Shown: positions 31,950 to 40,921 of the stretch, one piece after another
Numbering within the stretch: position 1 is the first letter of the stretch
Layout of the letters: every line of letters begins with the position of its first letter
Assembly (NCBI GenBank): GCA_965204525.1
Contig: CBDBER010000001.1
Span: forward strand, 1-64,000
Direction: 5' to 3'
Length of the DNA: 64,000 nt
Source of the DNA: Bin5 sp965204525
GTDB lineage: Bacteria; Chloroflexota; Anaerolineae; Caldilineales; Caldilineaceae
Made by a program: the position numbers and the translations under genes
Notes under the pieces: model-generated
Databases searched by the model: none
Seen by the model: only the letters and a program-made list of their open reading frames with translations
What the model was told of the DNA's origin: nothing

Positions 31950-32105
31950 CTAACCATTGCAAGATCTCACAAGCGCGATGGCCAGAAGGAGCTCGAAGAG
32001 CAGCCAGATCCAATCCATCCAACTCAGTTTCCGCGGCAACTCTCGCAGCGCCTCGATCTCGAACCGGAGGAATGCCTGCTTGCGCTGTATGCGTCTGCGC
32101 TCCAT
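31950..32105 (-). CDS. Tiny membrane protein of the MERR(R/H)IQRKQAFL type (51 aa)
   Basis: Translation is MERRRIQRKQAFLRFEIEAL followed by RELPRKLSWMDWIWLLFELL and a short tail: a basic amphipathic start and one membrane helix. AAGGAAG precedes the ATG. It shares its first 20 residues almost exactly with the next gene upstream (32137-32307), while the membrane helices have diverged, so the two arose by tandem duplication. No family is recognised. Confidence 0.6.
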   Translation of the reverse strand: MERRRIQRKQAFLRFEIEALRELPRKLSWMDWIWLLFELLLAIALVRSCNG

Positions 32106-32136
32106 GCCGACTTCCTTTCCAAGGGATCATGAATGG

Positions 32137-32307
32137 TTACAGCAAGCCCAGCCAGAACAGAACAGCAACAAACAGAGTGGCCATGGCCAGCTCAATGAGC
32201 AACCACCCCAGGCATGAAATCCATCTCGACCTCTCCAACAACGTTCGCAGCGCCTCAATCTCGAATCCGAGGAATGCCTGCTTGCGCTGTATGTGTCTGC
32301 GCTCCAT
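32137..32307 (-). CDS. Tiny membrane protein of the MERR(R/H)IQRKQAFL type (56 aa)
   Basis: MERRHIQRKQAFLGFEIEAL, then a C-terminal helix WLLIELAMATLFVAVLFWLG. A textbook AAGGAGG stands seven bases before the ATG at 32307; the longer open frame to 32391 lacks one. Conservation is strongest in the cytosolic basic head and weaker in the helix, which suggests that the head makes a specific contact. It lies 117 bases downstream of the M16 peptidase stop, on the same strand. Confidence 0.65.
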   Translation of the reverse strand: MERRHIQRKQAFLGFEIEALRTLLERSRWISCLGWLLIELAMATLFVAVLFWLGLL

Positions 32308-32424
32308 GCCGACCTCCTTGCCCTTTGCGATCGCGGCCGTGTACCCTTCCTGACGGTGAACTGTGTCCGACGGCGTCTCGGGCATTACCATTTTTTCACT
32401 TGTCGATGTCCCAGCTGCAGGTCG

Positions 32425-35403
32425 CTATTGCTCGAAGTCCTCGGGATACAACGAGACGCGAATGTATCGTTCCAGTGGCAGGAATGCGGCGGCAGAGGCC
32501 TGGATGTCGGCGGCGGTCACGGCCTCCACCCGGTTCGCCACGATCTCCAGGTCGACAAAGTCAGCCAGATCGACACCCTCTTCCCTGGTGTAGCGCCGCA
32601 AAACATTCTGCCAATAATGGTTCAGCTCCAACTGTTCCTCGCGCCGGTGTATGATCTGCGCCTTGGCTTTTGCCAGCAGATCGTCCCTGAGGCTGTCGGT
32701 CTGCACGCCTGCGATCAGTGCGAAAAGGAGATCCACCAACTCCTGCGCCCGTTCCGGATCGCTGCCAAAGAAGAAGGAGATTTCGTAGAGGCCATCGGGA
32801 TAAGGAAGCATCCTGGCCGATGCGAACGACGAGTAGACGCCGCCCCGCTCCTCTCGCAACTCTTCCCGCATCAGGATATTCAGAATCGTCTCCAATATGC
32901 GCAGACGCAGACGGTTTGCGGGCGTATCTTCGCCGGGGCCGGTGAACAGGATCTGGGTGAAGCTCTGCTCCTCCTGTCCGCGATAGACCGGCAGTTCGAC
33001 GATTCCGGCCGGCGGGTCCGGGGCCACGTCTTGCCAGGTTTCGACGCGATGCAGTGACGGCAGATTGCCCAGATAGATCTGCGACCAGGCGACCATCCGC
33101 TCGACGTCAAAGTTGCCGACGAAGAGGAATGTAAAGTCGCTGAAGTCGGCGAATCGCTCCTGATAGATGGAGAAGGCCCGCTCCAGGTCGAGAGATTCGA
33201 TCATCTCCAGCGTCGGGGCGGCGTGGCGGACCGACGTGCCGTAACGGGCTTGGGTGACGGCATCCGTCAACGCGTTCTGAGGCATGAGTTCACGGTTGCG
33301 CAGGTTTTCGGTGAACCGGTCCTTGACCGTGGCAAAGGCGTCCTCGTCTGCGCGGGGCGCGGTGCCGTAGAGATAGAGGAGCTGGAAAACTGTTTCCACG
33401 TGATCTTTGCCGGCATATCCGTAGAATCCCTCCTCCAACTCTTCGATGAAAGGGATGACTCTTACCGACCGGTCGGCCAGCAGCCGCTGCAGCGCCGCGT
33501 AGCTGACGTCGCCGATGCCGCTCTGGTAGATGATGTTGTTGATGAAGTGCGTTTCCGGATAGTCCTCATCGGTGACCAGTGAGGAGCCGCCGGGGCTGGC
33601 GGCGCTGAACAGCACCTCCTCTTCCTTGAAAGTGGTCGGTTTAAGCAGTACCCGCGCGCCGTTGGCAAGGGTGAGGTCGGTGATGTTGTAGGTCTCGTCG
33701 GTCTGCCGCGAGATGATATCCGCCGGTTGCGGGATGTCGGTCAGGAGGGCCGTGACGGCTTCGATGTCCTGGTAGGGATCGATCTGTTTGGCCTGTACCG
33801 CCTCGATGACGACGGCCAGTTCCTCCCGGCTGGGCAAGTTGTCAGATTCCCGCTCCGGGCCATAGATCAGTACTGAGCGGTTTTCCGTACCGACATATTG
33901 ATCCGCCAGCCGGTTGACTTCGGCGGGCGTGATCTCGGGCAGCAGCCGTTCTACCAATCGATACTCGAAGGCGATGCCGGGGACGGCCTCGTTCTGCAGG
34001 AAGTTGTAGCTGTATTCCATGGCCAGGTGTCGGTTCCACAGGTTTTCGCGGTCATTGAACCGACGCGCGTAGACGTTCAACAGTTCAGATTTGGCCCGCG
34101 CCAGCTCGGCGACGGTGAAGCCATGGCGGCGCACCCGTTCTATTTCTGTCAGGGCCGCGTCCAGGCCAGAGAGAAGCTCGCCCGGGCGCGCCTGCACGCC
34201 GATATCTTGCGATGTGAAGCCCCGCACCAGTTGCCTCTCAGTTACGAAAGCGCTCAGAAACGGTGAATCGGCTTCTCTGACGATATCGTTGAGCCGGTAG
34301 TTCAGCATCGTGTAGAACAGATGGCTGATGATGTTGTTTCTGTAGGTGGCGAAGGCGCCCGGTTCTGCGGTGCGCTGTCTGAAGCTGATCTGGGCAAACG
34401 TCATCGGCATCTCCGGATCGGTGAAGTTCAGATAGCGGGTATCGCCATGATCCGGCAGAGAGTATGTGAGCCGGGGCCGAGGCGTCTGCGGCGCCGGCAA
34501 CCCGCTGAAGTGCTCGATGATCTTCGCTTCGATTGCGTCCGCATCGATATCGCCCACGACGATCACCGCCATCAGATCGGGCCGGTACCAGTCACGGTAG
34601 AAACGGCGCAACGTTTCCGCCGGCACGTTGCGGATGATCTCCAGATCGCCGATTGGATACCGCTCAGCGTAGCGGGATTCGCCCAGCCGGAAGGGGATTA
34701 GCTGCTTGTTCAGGCGGCCAAAAACGTCTTGGCCCCGCAGGCGTTCCTCTTCGAGGATGACGCCGCGTTCTTTGTCTACTTCCTCAGCGGAGATGGTGGC
34801 GCGGCTGGCCCAGTCCTCCACCACCTGGAATGCGGTGTTGACGATCGCTTCGTCATCGGTGGGGAAGTCCAGAAAATAGGCCGTCTCGTCGTAGGATGTG
34901 TAGGCGTTCACATCGGCTCCGGAGGAGATGCCGACGCTTTCGAAGTAATCGGTCAGCGCCTGCTTGGGGAAGCGCTCGGTGCCGTTGAACATCATGTGTT
35001 CGAGAAAGTGGGCCAACCCCAGTTGATCGTCATCCTCCTGCAGGGAGCCGGCGTTTACCGCCAGCATCAGGGTGGCGCGGTTGGCCGGGTTGGTATTGTG
35101 ACGGATGTAGTAGGTCAGTCCGTTGTCCAGTTGCGCTTTGCGGATGCTTGGGTCCATGGGCAGGAGCGCATCCATGTCCAAGGTTTCGCTTGCGAGGTCC
35201 AGGAAGGTTTGGGCCTGTTCGGTCTCCACCGCTGGCGAACCGGCGGCGGCAGGTTCAATGGGTTGACAGCCGCTGACGAGCACCGTAAACAGCAGCAGAA
35301 TTCCCGCCAGCAGCTTCATCTTACTCGCTTTGCGGCCGGGGACTGTTCCGCCTCCCCGGTTCTTGGCAGAACATGTGTCCTGTGAGGTCACCGTTTTATT
35401 CAT
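32425..35403 (-). CDS. M16 (pitrilysin/insulinase) zinc metallopeptidase, lipoprotein
   Basis: About 990 residues forming two M16 halves. The first half has the inverted zinc motif HFLEH (in LAHFLEHMMFNGTERFP, ~res 130) and the downstream glutamate region (EEVDKERGVILEEERLR); the second half lacks HxxEH, as is normal for this family. The signal sequence LLAGILLLFTVLVSGC predicts lipidation at Cys. The ATG at 35403 is preferred because AAGGAA stands seven bases upstream, although it gives a 28-residue charged n-region; ATG at 35319 is the alternative. It probably degrades peptides in the envelope. Tiny membrane genes follow on the same strand. Confidence 0.9.
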   Translation of the reverse strand: MNKTVTSQDTCSAKNRGGGTVPGRKASKMKLLAGILLLFTVLVSGCQPIEPAAAGSPAVETEQAQTFLDLASETLDMDALLPMDPSIRKAQLDNGLTYYIRHNTNPANRATLMLAVNAGSLQEDDDQLGLAHFLEHMMFNGTERFPKQALTDYFESVGISSGADVNAYTSYDETAYFLDFPTDDEAIVNTAFQVVEDWASRATISAEEVDKERGVILEEERLRGQDVFGRLNKQLIPFRLGESRYAERYPIGDLEIIRNVPAETLRRFYRDWYRPDLMAVIVVGDIDADAIEAKIIEHFSGLPAPQTPRPRLTYSLPDHGDTRYLNFTDPEMPMTFAQISFRQRTAEPGAFATYRNNIISHLFYTMLNYRLNDIVREADSPFLSAFVTERQLVRGFTSQDIGVQARPGELLSGLDAALTEIERVRRHGFTVAELARAKSELLNVYARRFNDRENLWNRHLAMEYSYNFLQNEAVPGIAFEYRLVERLLPEITPAEVNRLADQYVGTENRSVLIYGPERESDNLPSREELAVVIEAVQAKQIDPYQDIEAVTALLTDIPQPADIISRQTDETYNITDLTLANGARVLLKPTTFKEEEVLFSAASPGGSSLVTDEDYPETHFINNIIYQSGIGDVSYAALQRLLADRSVRVIPFIEELEEGFYGYAGKDHVETVFQLLYLYGTAPRADEDAFATVKDRFTENLRNRELMPQNALTDAVTQARYGTSVRHAAPTLEMIESLDLERAFSIYQERFADFSDFTFLFVGNFDVERMVAWSQIYLGNLPSLHRVETWQDVAPDPPAGIVELPVYRGQEEQSFTQILFTGPGEDTPANRLRLRILETILNILMREELREERGGVYSSFASARMLPYPDGLYEISFFFGSDPERAQELVDLLFALIAGVQTDSLRDDLLAKAKAQIIHRREEQLELNHYWQNVLRRYTREEGVDLADFVDLEIVANRVEAVTAADIQASAAAFLPLERYIRVSLYPEDFEQ

Positions 35404-35570
35404 AATCAGTTCCTTTTGCGTAGGGCAGCCTGGAATTTCAGGGGGAGCGAAGCGTGATAACAACAGGCGAGCCATGCGTTTCCTCTTTACGTGACAGGCT
35501 CTGCACAGAAGCTACTGTGCGCTCCTACATAAATATACGTGCAGCGGGCAGCGGTTGTCTCCGCAATAGA

Positions 35571-35608
35571 GTACCGAAAATGGTATTTCGAAGCGCCAAT
35601 TTCGGTAC
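35571..35608. terminator. Inverted repeat upstream of the M16 gene
   Basis: GTACCGAAA (35571-35579) and TTTCGGTAC (35600-35608) are perfect 9-bp arms separated by 20 bases. It could be a regulator site or a small hairpin; no T-run follows. Confidence 0.4.
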
Positions 35609-35831
35609 AGGCACGTTTGCGTTCGCGCGTCAGAGCGGCTCGCCGTCACGACAGCCAGTTGGCCGCACGGCCCGCCCAGAGCGAAAGTGACGCGAAATCC
35701 CGCCTTCGTTTCTCCTACGGGCGTCCTTGTTTTCAGGGCAGTGAATCTTCAGTTGCGGTTACATCGATACGGACGGCTGGTTGCCGGGCCGCGGTGATGC
35801 GTTGAAAGGGGTGGGCAATGGGGTTCAGTGT

Positions 35832-35880
35832 CCCATTGTACACCTTAGCTCGCGGTCCGATTTTTGGGGCCAAGCTCAGC
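35832..35880 (-). mobile_element. Diverged IS3-type end remnant
   Basis: The minus strand reads TTGGCCCCAAAAATCGGACC then GCGAGCTAAGGTGTACAATG, a decayed copy of the IS3 end seen at 16445, 38091 and 40288. It lacks the orfA start. Confidence 0.6.
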
Positions 35881-35944
35881 AGTCCAACTAAATTGGAGGA
35901 TAATGGGCAGAAGGGTCGGGGTCAACAAAGCGGGGAGGGGAGAT

Positions 35945-36172
35945 TTGACTTTTCGTTTTTGACGAGGAGACCGGGTTGTTGTACGTTAGTTGGGCCGCGT
36001 CATCCTATTCTCAGACGGCAGAGTCGGGCCGTGCCACAGCCGCTCCCCGGCTCTGTCTGCGTTACGACAAAGAGAGCACATGACCCTCCGATTACGACTC
36101 CTCACGCTGTCCGCGCTCACCGTTTTGGCCCTGTTTGCCGTATTCCTGGCCGGCCATATGTAGTTCACTTCC
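35945..36172 (+). repeat. Duplicated gene-junction fragment, copy 2
   Basis: Counterpart of 1550-1785. Here the upstream frame is uninterrupted: FVFDEETGLLYVSWAASSYS and then QTAESGRATAAPRLCLRYDK up to a stop overlapping the 27-codon ORF 36080-36163. This shows that the original unit was the translationally coupled end and start of two genes. Both copies lose the second gene at the same TAG. Confidence 0.75.
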
Positions 36173-36407
36173 CGGAACGCAGAAGGACGAAGAGCCAACT
36201 CCCGATCGGTTATCTCTTTCGTGAGCCACGACTACCTTCACGGTCATGATGGTTTCAGGTGCGGGTCCGATCCAACCGCACATTAGAGGAGAATGGGGCG
36301 GCCCAGGCGGGGGCGGTACGGCCCTGAGATTGCGTTACCTGGCGATTGGGCAGCGAAAATTGCCTGTTTGACTGCGCAATGGGCTTGTCCTGCCGGAAGG
36401 GGAGGCT

Positions 36408-36866
36408 ATGAAGGGCGCCATTGTCTGGTTGCTTGTCATCGTCTTGCTGATAGTCAGCTGCAGCGTCGTGTCGAATGCGAATTTCCGCGGTATATCTCAC
36501 GTTTCCTTTTCGAGAGAGCCACGCAGTTCGCGCGCCCCAACTCCAACCCACACGCACACATCAGGCGCAAACCGGGTATCCCGGCAGCAGGCAGAATTGC
36601 AGGACTCTCGACCTGAGCGTCCCATTTTCACGCCGACACCTCAACGACCGATCGTGGCGGTCAAACACAATTTGGCCATACGGGGAGGGCCGGGGGCAAG
36701 CTATCCCGTTATCGGTACGGCATCGCCAGGACAAAGCTTTCCAATTACGGGAAGGGATTCTACGGGAGACTGGTGGAGAATCAGGCATTACGGTGATGAA
36801 GGTTGGGTCTACCGCGGGTCGGTCACTGTGAGAAACGGGGAAAGCGTGCAGGTGGTCGGGGATTGA
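36408..36866 (+). CDS. Secreted lipoprotein with bacterial SH3 domain
   Basis: 152 residues. The signal peptide (VWLLVIVLLIVSC) puts the lipobox at IVSC. A Ser/Pro/Thr-rich linker of ~60 residues leads to one SH3b domain: NLAIRGGPGASYPVIGTASP, then GDWWRIRHYGDEGWVYRGSV. The RxGPGxxYPVIG and GWV motifs are diagnostic. Such domains bind cell-wall or surface polymers. GGAAGGGGAGG lies just before the ATG. It ends 70 bases before a strong hairpin at 36936. Confidence 0.85.
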   Translation: MKGAIVWLLVIVLLIVSCSVVSNANFRGISHVSFSREPRSSRAPTPTHTHTSGANRVSRQQAELQDSRPERPIFTPTPQRPIVAVKHNLAIRGGPGASYPVIGTASPGQSFPITGRDSTGDWWRIRHYGDEGWVYRGSVTVRNGESVQVVGD

Positions 36867-36935
36867 TGGGAGCGGAACGATTATGGACGACAAGGATCGG
36901 CAAGTGTAATAGGAAATCGTGTTAAAAGAATTCGA

Positions 36936-36963
36936 CAGGCCCAACACATTTGTGTTGGGCCTG
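36936..36963 (+). terminator. 13-bp perfect hairpin after the SH3 lipoprotein
   Basis: CAGGCCCAACACA pairs perfectly with TGTGTTGGGCCTG around two T. No T-run follows, but the stem is the strongest in the window and it sits where a terminator would be expected. Confidence 0.65.
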
Positions 36964-37208
36964 CTCATGCCGGTTCGATCGGTCCGCCTTTTGACACTCA
37001 TTCACTGGAGCGCGGACCTGAACGATCGAGCCGGCTTCGTTTATTGCACGCAGCGTGTGCCGAGCGGGTCAGTCAAGGAACGGCGTGAGGAGAGCCGCCA
37101 AAGGCTGCTGTCATACCTGACCGGGGCGGGCGAATTGGGCCGGAGGGAGGCAGGGGCGGACGCGTGGGCGCGTGGCGCTGATCATCGTATTGATCTGCGC
37201 CTGTCGGA

Positions 37209-37370
37209 CGTCAGCAACGCAGGGCGGACGCTATGAAATGCAAGGTGCCTGGTGTACCCCCAAGCGATTTCAGGCGCTCTACGGGCTTCCTGGGCGGGAA
37301 AATTGGTCTGATCGGGCAAAGGCGATGGATTCGGGGGTTTCGGCCTGATCCGGCCGTTCGCGTGCGGGCG
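37209..37370 (+). repeat. Dispersed hairpin repeat (family A), copy at 37.3 kb
   Basis: The match begins at GTCAGCAACGCAGGGCGGAC (as at 21208 and 23118) and continues through GGCGCTCTACGGGCTTCCTG and GATTCGGG…CCTGATCCGG. The 3' third of the family is missing. Apart from this repeat I see no gene between 36964 and 37575. Confidence 0.65.
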
Positions 37371-37575
37371 TGTCCCGGCCCCACTACAGACAAGGCTGAC
37401 ATACTGCCGGAGGTTGAACCGAACGGACTCTTTTTTGAAACAGAGGGGGGACCATTTCCGTATAAAGTCGTCGCATTCTTGTGGGAGGAAATCTCGGCTT
37501 ACGTCTTGCCGTTGCTGTACGTGTCTCCGCGCTGCCCATAAGAATGGCGTCACAGGTCCTTTCGCGGGCTCGGCG

Positions 37576-37860
37576 TCAACTGATCATGAGATAGATCAGG
37601 ATGATCGCCAAGAGAATCGTCGCAGCGCGCCATATCGATGCCATCGTTCTTGCTGATTCAAGTGAATCTCTCAGGTCTTGAACTTCATTATGCAAGTCTC
37701 GACATCTGCGTCGCATTCGTCCGAGTTCGGTGTCGTCGTGCACGGGTTCTTTCTCGGTAGTCCATTGCAGATTTGACTTGGCCAGATCGTGGCGGAAGTC
37801 TTCATGTATACTGTCGGACAGATCAGGTTCCAGAGGTTTCGGGTATGGTCCTTGCCCCAT
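37576..37860 (-). CDS. Small tail-anchored membrane protein
   Basis: 94 residues from ATG 37860 (AGAGGAGA nine bases upstream). The chain is acidic and then coiled-coil-like (ELGRMRRRCRDLHNEVQDLR), with a single C-terminal hydrophobic segment (IWRAATILLAIILIYLMIS) reaching the end, so it would be tail-anchored. An IS3 5' end with its promoter and orfA start lies directly upstream in the same orientation and may drive it. The frame is open further upstream only because it runs into that orfA remnant. Family unknown. Confidence 0.65.
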   Translation of the reverse strand: MGQGPYPKPLEPDLSDSIHEDFRHDLAKSNLQWTTEKEPVHDDTELGRMRRRCRDLHNEVQDLRDSLESARTMASIWRAATILLAIILIYLMIS

Positions 37861-37929
37861 TGTCCATGGTCTCCTCTCGGCATCTGCCGCCGGCATCTGC
37901 CTGGGTTGGCACCGGGCAGCCGGGATCAT

Positions 37930-38091
37930 CGTTTGACTGTCTTCAAACGTTCTTGGCGCAATGCGAGATTTGCAGGCAGCGGTGTGTCGCCGGCGTGTCT
38001 TGACCATTGTACTGCCCATCCACGCGCTTGGTGAATTGTTCTATATTTAGACCTTAGCTTGTGGTCCAGTTTTTGGGGCACAGTTCATAAT
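37930..38091 (-). mobile_element. IS3-type 5' end with truncated orfA
   Basis: On the minus strand: TGTGCCCCAAAAACTGGACC, AAGCTAAGGTC, and then at 38007 an ATG giving MVKTRRRHTAACKSRIAPRT. This is the recognisable start of an IS3-family OrfA (MVKxRRRHTAxFKxxxA). OrfA is lost after ~20 codons. Of all the solo ends in the window, this copy keeps the most transposase. Confidence 0.78.
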
Positions 38092-38103
38092 TCCCATTCA
38101 TTT

Positions 38104-39258
38104 CTATACCATTTCCGTCAGCAGGAGTATCGCTGCAATTCGCCGGGCGGTGTCTGTGAAGTGTTGTACCTCTGCCGGGGTCATTGGGCGGCCCAGGACG
38201 GCGTGCTCCCGGTAGGAGAGCCACTTCTTTAGGACCTGGTAGCCGCCGAGCTTATAGCTCCAGACGGCGACGGGGAGGTTGCGCCAGTAGGCGCGGTCGT
38301 TCAGGTACAGGTCGAAGGTGGTCTCGCCGAGGGTTTGAGTAGCTTCGCCCAGGGCGGCGCTCTCGTTCGCAGTGTAGGGACGCTCGACGACATGGCCCTG
38401 GCCGGGCATGACTGCCTTTCCCTGCCCGAAGTGGCCCCAGCCGGCCGTCAGCGCGAAATCGTCTCCTATCATGTTCCCACCGTCGGTGGTGGACGGTACC
38501 GCTACGGCGGCGATCTCAGGGCGAAGCACGCCTATTGTGACGCCGGAAACTTGAGCGTCGGAATTCAGCAGCGAGGCCAACTCCCTGCCCCGCGCCGCGG
38601 ACGCCAAGAGCTGCTTCGCCACTCCGGCTTCGGTGCCGTCGGGCCAACCAGGAATCGGGATGCGCGGCCACTCCATGCACAGAGCCCCAGCATTGGCGTC
38701 GCGGTAGGCGGGATCGTGCAGCACGGCAAGGACGTGGTAGAAGAGGTCTTCGACGCCTGCGCCTAAGCGAGCGAGGTAGCGTTGGGCGTCAGCGGACAGG
38801 TTGTGGCGACGCAGGGTCCCGTCGTTATCGAACTCCAGCCCCTCCTCCCGAAGCCACGCGGGGAACATGTTGGCGCCGCGTTCAATCAGATGCAGCGAAC
38901 CTATGTGTTGCGTGAAGCAGGTTTGCGGTTCCGTTGCGCCTTTGCGTAAGTGCTGAGCTGAGGACAGCCACACGTTCCCCTCAAGCACGTGGGGCATATA
39001 CTCAGGCCGCGGACGGTCGAGCAACCCGCTTTCCCCTTCCCAGTAGAGCCACCGCGTATCGAACGGCCGGTACGTGTGGCGAACGAAGCCCGCCGCGACC
39101 GGGCCGCCGCGTTTAAGCAGGTCAGCGCGCACCGCGGGAGCGTCGAAAACAGTCGTGGATTTCATCACTGCCGGGTAACGTTGAGCGATTTCCACATTGG
39201 TCAGGTCAGAGTCGAAATAGTCCGCGATTCGTGCTCGCAGCCGATGCAGGTCGACCCC
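38104..39258 (-). pseudogene. Type ISP enzyme, C-terminal specificity fragment
   Basis: The minus-strand frame contains GFVRHTYRPFDTRWLYWEGE, LFYHVLAVLHDPAYRDANAG and VAVWSYKLGGYQVLKKWLSY ending at MV. These are the hallmarks of the Type_ISP C-terminal target-recognition domain, from a different allele than 17939-21049. The frame is open to about 39258 (VDLHRLRARIADYFDSDLTN), where it meets the start of the truncated fic copy; nuclease and methylase domains are missing. It could be expressed from GTG 39195 as a 363-residue protein but has no catalytic part. Confidence 0.82.
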
Positions 39259-39261
39259 GAC

Positions 39262-40256
39262 CTGATGGGCAGATTCACGAGTACTGTCCTCCTGAACAAG
39301 TGGAAAGCGAGATCGATAACCTGGTCAATTTGTACCGCGGCTTTGAGGTGGCGGGCGAAAGCTATCACAAACTTCTGCTTGCCGCCTGGTTGCATCATCG
39401 ATTCACACAGATTCACCCGTTTCAGGATGGAAACGGAAGAGTTGCACGAGCGTTGTTAACCTGGCATTTGGCAAAAGAGAGGTACTTGCCGATCGTTGTG
39501 ACGCGGGATGATAGAGAACAGTATATCGACTGTCTAGAGTCTGCCGACGCCGGTGATCTCAATCCGTTCGTAGAGTTCATCGTTCGATTGGAAAGGCAGA
39601 TGATCTTGGAGGCATTGGGTGAACCTGAGCCTGTCACAGATTCCGGCATGGTCAGTCAGGTTCTGGATCATATAACTGAGCAGATCAGGCGACAGCGCCA
39701 AGACAGACTGGCTCAGATGCGTTCGGTCAATGGTGTCGCTTCTTCTCTTCGGGACACGGCCAAGGCATATCTGGAATCTCAAGTTGATCCGATCCGGCGG
39801 CAGCTTGGTGAAGCAGGCCTTACTGTAGATTGCGTTATCGATACGGGCGGGCCAGGAGACAGAGAACACTGGTATCGGGCTCAGGTGGTTCAAACTGCCA
39901 GGGATGCCAATCACTGGGCTAATCTGAATGAAGACAGATTCTTTATCAAGCTGTCCATAAATCCAGAGAACCAGGCTCGAACGCCACGCCTTATATTTGT
40001 TGTTTCCCTCCATCATGTGGGTCGGCAGCTGACCGGGATCATGGCCGCGACTGCTTTTTCGCAGATCTTCAAAGTTCAGGACTACACGACGGAAGATTCT
40101 GAAGAACCGTCCGATCCCGATTTCAGAAACTGCACAATAGATTCGTTTACCTTCACGTGGGATGGCGATGCTGAAATTGTTGCGCCGCGATTTTCTACTT
40201 GGCTCGAGGCCCCGTTAAGCATTGCACTGCGTCACTGGAGTGAGTTCATATCGTGA
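39262..40256 (+). pseudogene. Truncated Fic protein copy lacking its inhibitory N-terminus
   Basis: From DGQIHEYCPPEQVESEIDNL to the stop this is ~96% identical in protein to residues ~172-502 of the Fic at 14815-16323, with the catalytic IHPFQDGNGRVAR intact. The first ~171 residues, including the class II inhibitory motif TGIIEG, are absent; the sequence begins at the junction with the ISP fragment. The frame is open from GTG 39231, so a 341-residue product without self-inhibition could be made. I mark it as a remnant because no ribosome site or promoter is evident, but the long undamaged frame deserves attention. Confidence 0.8.
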
Positions 40257-40287
40257 TTGGTCTGTTGGGAGGCGCTAAGTGTGGTTG

Positions 40288-40400
40288 GCCCTAATTGAAG
40301 TGGGCCCCAAAAACTGGACCACAAGCTAAGGTGTATAATGGAGCAGTTCACCGAGCCTGTGGAGGGGCAGTAGGATGGTCAAGCGCGTCCCGCTTGCCCG
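40288..40400 (+). mobile_element. Solo IS3-type 5' end with orfA start codon
   Basis: Best-preserved copy: TGGGCCCCAAAAACTGGACC, ACAAGCTAAGGTGTATAATG, GAGCAGTTCACCGAGCC, then ATGGTCAAGCG at 40375. The TATAAT would fire to the right, towards the coiled-coil gene at 40562. It follows the truncated fic copy just as 16445-16537 follows the intact one, but in opposite orientation. Confidence 0.8.
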
Positions 40401-40561
40401 CGGTCATGTGGGCGATCAAGCGGGCGCGGCATTCCGCCATGCGCGCGAGCCGGCGGCGGTGGACTGGTCGAGGAGGACCGGCGATCTCCTTTTGCGCGAC
40501 GGTAGGAGGCCGGGGTATGTTGCAGCTGGCGGGCAGGCCGGACTACACACAAGGAGAAAAT

Positions 40562-40921
40562 GTGGCAGACAGCGGACACAGCGACCGGCTAGACCGCATC
40601 GAGAAAATTCAGTTGCGCAACACCGAACTGATCGCCGCCAACTGGGACGTAATCAAGGCCAACACCGAACTGTTTACACGGATGAACGAACGGCAGGCGC
40701 GCACAGATGAACGGCAGGCGCGCATAGATGAACGGCAGGCGCGCATAGATGAACGGCTAGAGCGTCTGGCAGAGATGCAGGAGCGTACCCAGCAACAACT
40801 CGACACGTTGCGCCAGGAAGTACGCTTTCTGTTTGCGTCAGTACAGGGACACGTCGCCCAACCGCACCCACCGGCACACACAGGAGAGAACCCGGCGCAC
40901 CCCAGGAGCACCAGAGAATGA
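40562..40921 (+). CDS. Small coiled-coil protein with heptad repeats
   Basis: 119 residues starting at GTG 40562 (AAGGAG six to seven bases before). The chain is a long coiled coil: LDRIEKIQLRNTELIAANWD, then three near-exact 7-residue units (NERQART / DERQARI / DERQARI) followed by DERLERLAEMQERTQQQLDT, ending in a disordered Pro-rich tail. The repeats are 21-bp direct repeats in DNA (40680-40760). Such short coiled-coil proteins are common near IS and restriction debris in related genomes. The function is unknown; oligomerisation is the only safe prediction. Confidence 0.72.
   Translation: MADSGHSDRLDRIEKIQLRNTELIAANWDVIKANTELFTRMNERQARTDERQARIDERQARIDERLERLAEMQERTQQQLDTLRQEVRFLFASVQGHVAQPHPPAHTGENPAHPRSTRE

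Larger units (their letters stand above)
35404..36407. other. 1-kb stretch without an intact gene
   Basis: Between the M16 peptidase and the SH3 lipoprotein I see only a hairpin (35571-35608), an IS3 end remnant (35832-35880) and the second copy of the duplicated gene-junction fragment (35945-36172). The remaining sequence shows no convincing coding frame. Confidence 0.6.
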
